Assembly: GCF_014323605.1 (NCBI RefSeq)
Contig: NZ_SCMB01000001.1
Coordinates: 310,001 to 374,000, forward strand
Reading direction: 5' to 3'
Length of the DNA: 64,000 nt
Source: Lactobacillus kimbladii
Lineage (GTDB): Bacteria > Bacillota > Bacilli > Lactobacillales > Lactobacillaceae
The notes beneath the pieces are model-generated. The model did no database searches, was not told where the DNA came from, and worked only from the letters and a program-made list of their open reading frames with translations. Position numbers and translations under genes: made by a program. Each line of letters starts with the position of its first letter. Positions within the stretch are counted from its first letter, which is position 1. Shown piece after piece: positions 62,681 through 64,000 of this stretch.

Positions 62681-63442
62681 ATGGATAAGTTAGACATTTT
62701 AAAAAAAGCAACCAAATTATCAGACCCACAGAAGGATATTTTACATTTAATAAAGCTTAAATGTAATATACAGAAGGATATTTTATATGCATGTGTATAC
62801 TCGTCTAAATTTGATGGTTTGGGAAATAAATTTTCAGATTTAGATGTTTACGTTATAGTCAGTGATGACAAGGCTTATGTAAAACGCCTCAGTTTTGTTT
62901 TGGGTAATATACCACTTGATATAGAGGTAATTTCAAATAAAAAAATTAACAAAATTCTCCAAAAAAATAAGTACGATTTAACCGATGGTGATATAAAAAG
63001 ATTATGGAGGATAAAAATAAGTATGCCTGTCTTTAAATCTCTAGAAAAATTAGATGGAATAGCACACTTTGATATTGCAAAATTGGTATTTGATTTGTCC
63101 AATGAGAAATCATATGAACTTGAAGATGATGGAAATAAAATGTTTAAAGTAGAAAACTTTATTTCTTCCATTGAGTGTTTTAGATCATCTATTATCTATT
63201 CAATAAAAGCACGTGGTTGCCTTTACGATCGTGTGATTCTTAAAGACAAGTGGCTTCTTTATTCTTTCATAAAAAATAATGGTTATAATAATCAACAGCT
63301 GGCGAAACGCGTAGAGCAACTTTTAGTCTTTCCCTGCGTATCTAAAAACAATATATCTAGTTATAATAATAATTTAGCCACTTTAGCAGAGAATTTGCTA
63401 TTTATAAACAAATTAGATTTTAATAGGAAAGAAAAAAGATAA
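62681..63442 (+). CDS. Nucleotidyltransferase-fold protein
   Basis: The 253-residue protein has an aminoglycoside/kanamycin-type nucleotidyltransferase core: GLGNKFSDLDVYVIV (GS/N...DxD-like, metal-binding Asp pair) near 48-62, then a helical C-terminal half with IECFRSSIIYSIKARG. Such enzymes add a nucleotide to a small molecule, peptide or tRNA-like target. The start ATG 62681 has GGAAG upstream. It diverges from the damaged ABC exporter; whether they belong together is unknown. Confidence 0.75.
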   Translation: MDKLDILKKATKLSDPQKDILHLIKLKCNIQKDILYACVYSSKFDGLGNKFSDLDVYVIVSDDKAYVKRLSFVLGNIPLDIEVISNKKINKILQKNKYDLTDGDIKRLWRIKISMPVFKSLEKLDGIAHFDIAKLVFDLSNEKSYELEDDGNKMFKVENFISSIECFRSSIIYSIKARGCLYDRVILKDKWLLYSFIKNNGYNNQQLAKRVEQLLVFPCVSKNNISSYNNNLATLAENLLFINKLDFNRKEKR

Positions 63443-63474
63443 GAATCGAATCAGCAAAAAATTAGGTATGATTT

Positions 63475-63507
63475 AAGGTGCCATTACTATTGGGTAGCAC
63501 CTTTTTA
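63475..63507 (+). terminator. Terminator of the nucleotidyltransferase gene
   Basis: AAGGTGC pairs with GCACCTT and is followed by TTTATTAT. Confidence 0.8.
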
Positions 63508-63517
63508 TTATGCTAAG

Positions 63518-63664
63518 TTATAAAAATTTATGAAATCCTGATTTTAAGCTATCAGCTAAATGATCAGCTTCGATTTTTTGAAGTAAACAAACTTGCTCTA
63601 GTGCTGCGGCTTTATTTTTCTGACAAGAAGCAACTCTGGCTTTAGCTACAAGTGATTTATTATA
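63518..63664 (-). pseudogene. Open remnant without start, unidentified
   Basis: A 49-codon frame closed upstream by a stop contains KSLVAKARVASCQKNKAA and KIEADHLADSLKSGFHKF. No ribosome site or start was found. The family is not recognised. Confidence 0.35.
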
Positions 63665-63704
63665 TTAACCTAATTCTTTAATAGCACCCCAAAAACTGTT
63701 CCAG

Positions 63705-64000
63705 TTACTTTGAAAACAAAGCCAAGATAAAAATAGCCACAATTACCAAGATATCTGCAAATTTCATCTTTTCTTTAAGGAAAATATCGCCAAAGATGAC
63801 GCTGTATAAAGAGGTCATGTTTAAAAAGATCCAGGCAATGCTTGAGTTGGGTGAAGACGTTGCCAAAGTATAAGTTACTTGCGCTAAAAGAGTCAAAACC
63901 GCCCGAGAACCATAAATCAGATAAACCTTACCTTTAAGATTTTCAGCGCTGATTTTAAGAGTTCTATTTTTATAAATAAAAGTAATTAGGGTAATTAAAC
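63705..64000 (-). CDS. EamA/DMT-family transporter (C-terminal part, cut by window edge)
   Basis: The reading frame continues beyond the window's right edge; about 98 codons are visible, ending at 63705. It has helices typical of the EamA repeat: YGSRAVLTLLAQVTYTLATS, AWIFLNMTSLYSVIFGD, then FLKEKMKFADILVIVAIFIL. It is a drug/metabolite transporter of unknown substrate. The true start lies outside the window. Confidence 0.8.
   Translation of the reverse strand, partial: LITLITFIYKNRTLKISAENLKGKVYLIYGSRAVLTLLAQVTYTLATSSPNSSIAWIFLNMTSLYSVIFGDIFLKEKMKFADILVIVAIFILALFSK

Noticed and set aside
1-64000. rRNA/tRNA genes, prophage or insertion sequences
   Set aside because: No cloverleaf with CCA, no rRNA motifs, no transposase or phage structural genes were seen on either strand.

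Overview
The window is low-GC Firmicute chromosome and reads as Lactobacillus sensu stricto (the acidophilus/helveticus/crispatus relatives). The evidence is several secreted proteins with SLAP-type cell-wall-binding domains, an S-layer protein gene with a long structured 5' leader, an N-deoxyribosyltransferase, a D-aspartate ligase/asparagine synthase pair for D-Asp cross-bridges, Kup, PepO and strong AGGAGG ribosome sites. No rRNA, tRNA, CRISPR array, intact insertion sequence or prophage was seen.

Layout. 0-3.6 kb: a MarR/MFS efflux pair with two perfect 14-bp palindromes, a ThrE-type exporter and an adenine/adenosine deaminase-like enzyme lacking the usual catalytic Glu. 3.6-13.8 kb: a redox island of four FAD_binding_2 flavoproteins (two carrying FMN_bind domains at opposite ends), an MFS carrier, a LysR regulator, a cupin and a carboxymuconolactone-decarboxylase-like protein. 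13.9-21.6 kb: asparaginase, a TetR regulator coupled to a second LepA (EF-4) paralogue, gpmA, two related exported proteins and a Gfo/Idh/MocA oxidoreductase. 21.7-33.8 kb: cell-surface region with a SLAP protein bearing a Gly/Ser/Thr/Asn repeat tail, a CPA2 antiporter, a SLAP amidase, a SLAP glucosaminidase, a sigma-like factor, a frameshifted ComK-like gene, the S-layer protein, and a DUF2922 gene next to a nonsense-broken partner.

33.9-45.6 kb: kup, pepO, MFS, aslA-asnB, a metallophosphoesterase and tag. 45.6-50.5 kb: a phosphonate-type ABC importer (phnD-phnC-phnE-phnE) plus a second phnD; both phnD genes follow small peptide ORFs with very strong ribosome sites. 50.7-52.7 kb: usp, a tyrosine phosphatase and ntd. 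52.7-53.6 kb: a tandemly duplicated type I toxin-antitoxin locus with a holin-like toxin. One toxin copy is reduced to its last codons, and the intact toxin has an overlapping leader ORF. 53.9-64 kb: accessory, AT-rich DNA with a glutamine amidotransferase, an MFS pump, small proteins, a thymidylate-kinase-like protein, a MazG-like protein, an ABC exporter operon with three homopolymer frameshifts, a nucleotidyltransferase and an EamA transporter cut by the window edge.

The most promising under-described units are the four-flavoprotein redox island, the TetR-LepA2 operon, the sigma/ComK pair, the phnD leader peptides and the type I toxin-antitoxin tandem. All calls rest on reading the sequence and remembered family features. 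No database search or structure prediction was run.
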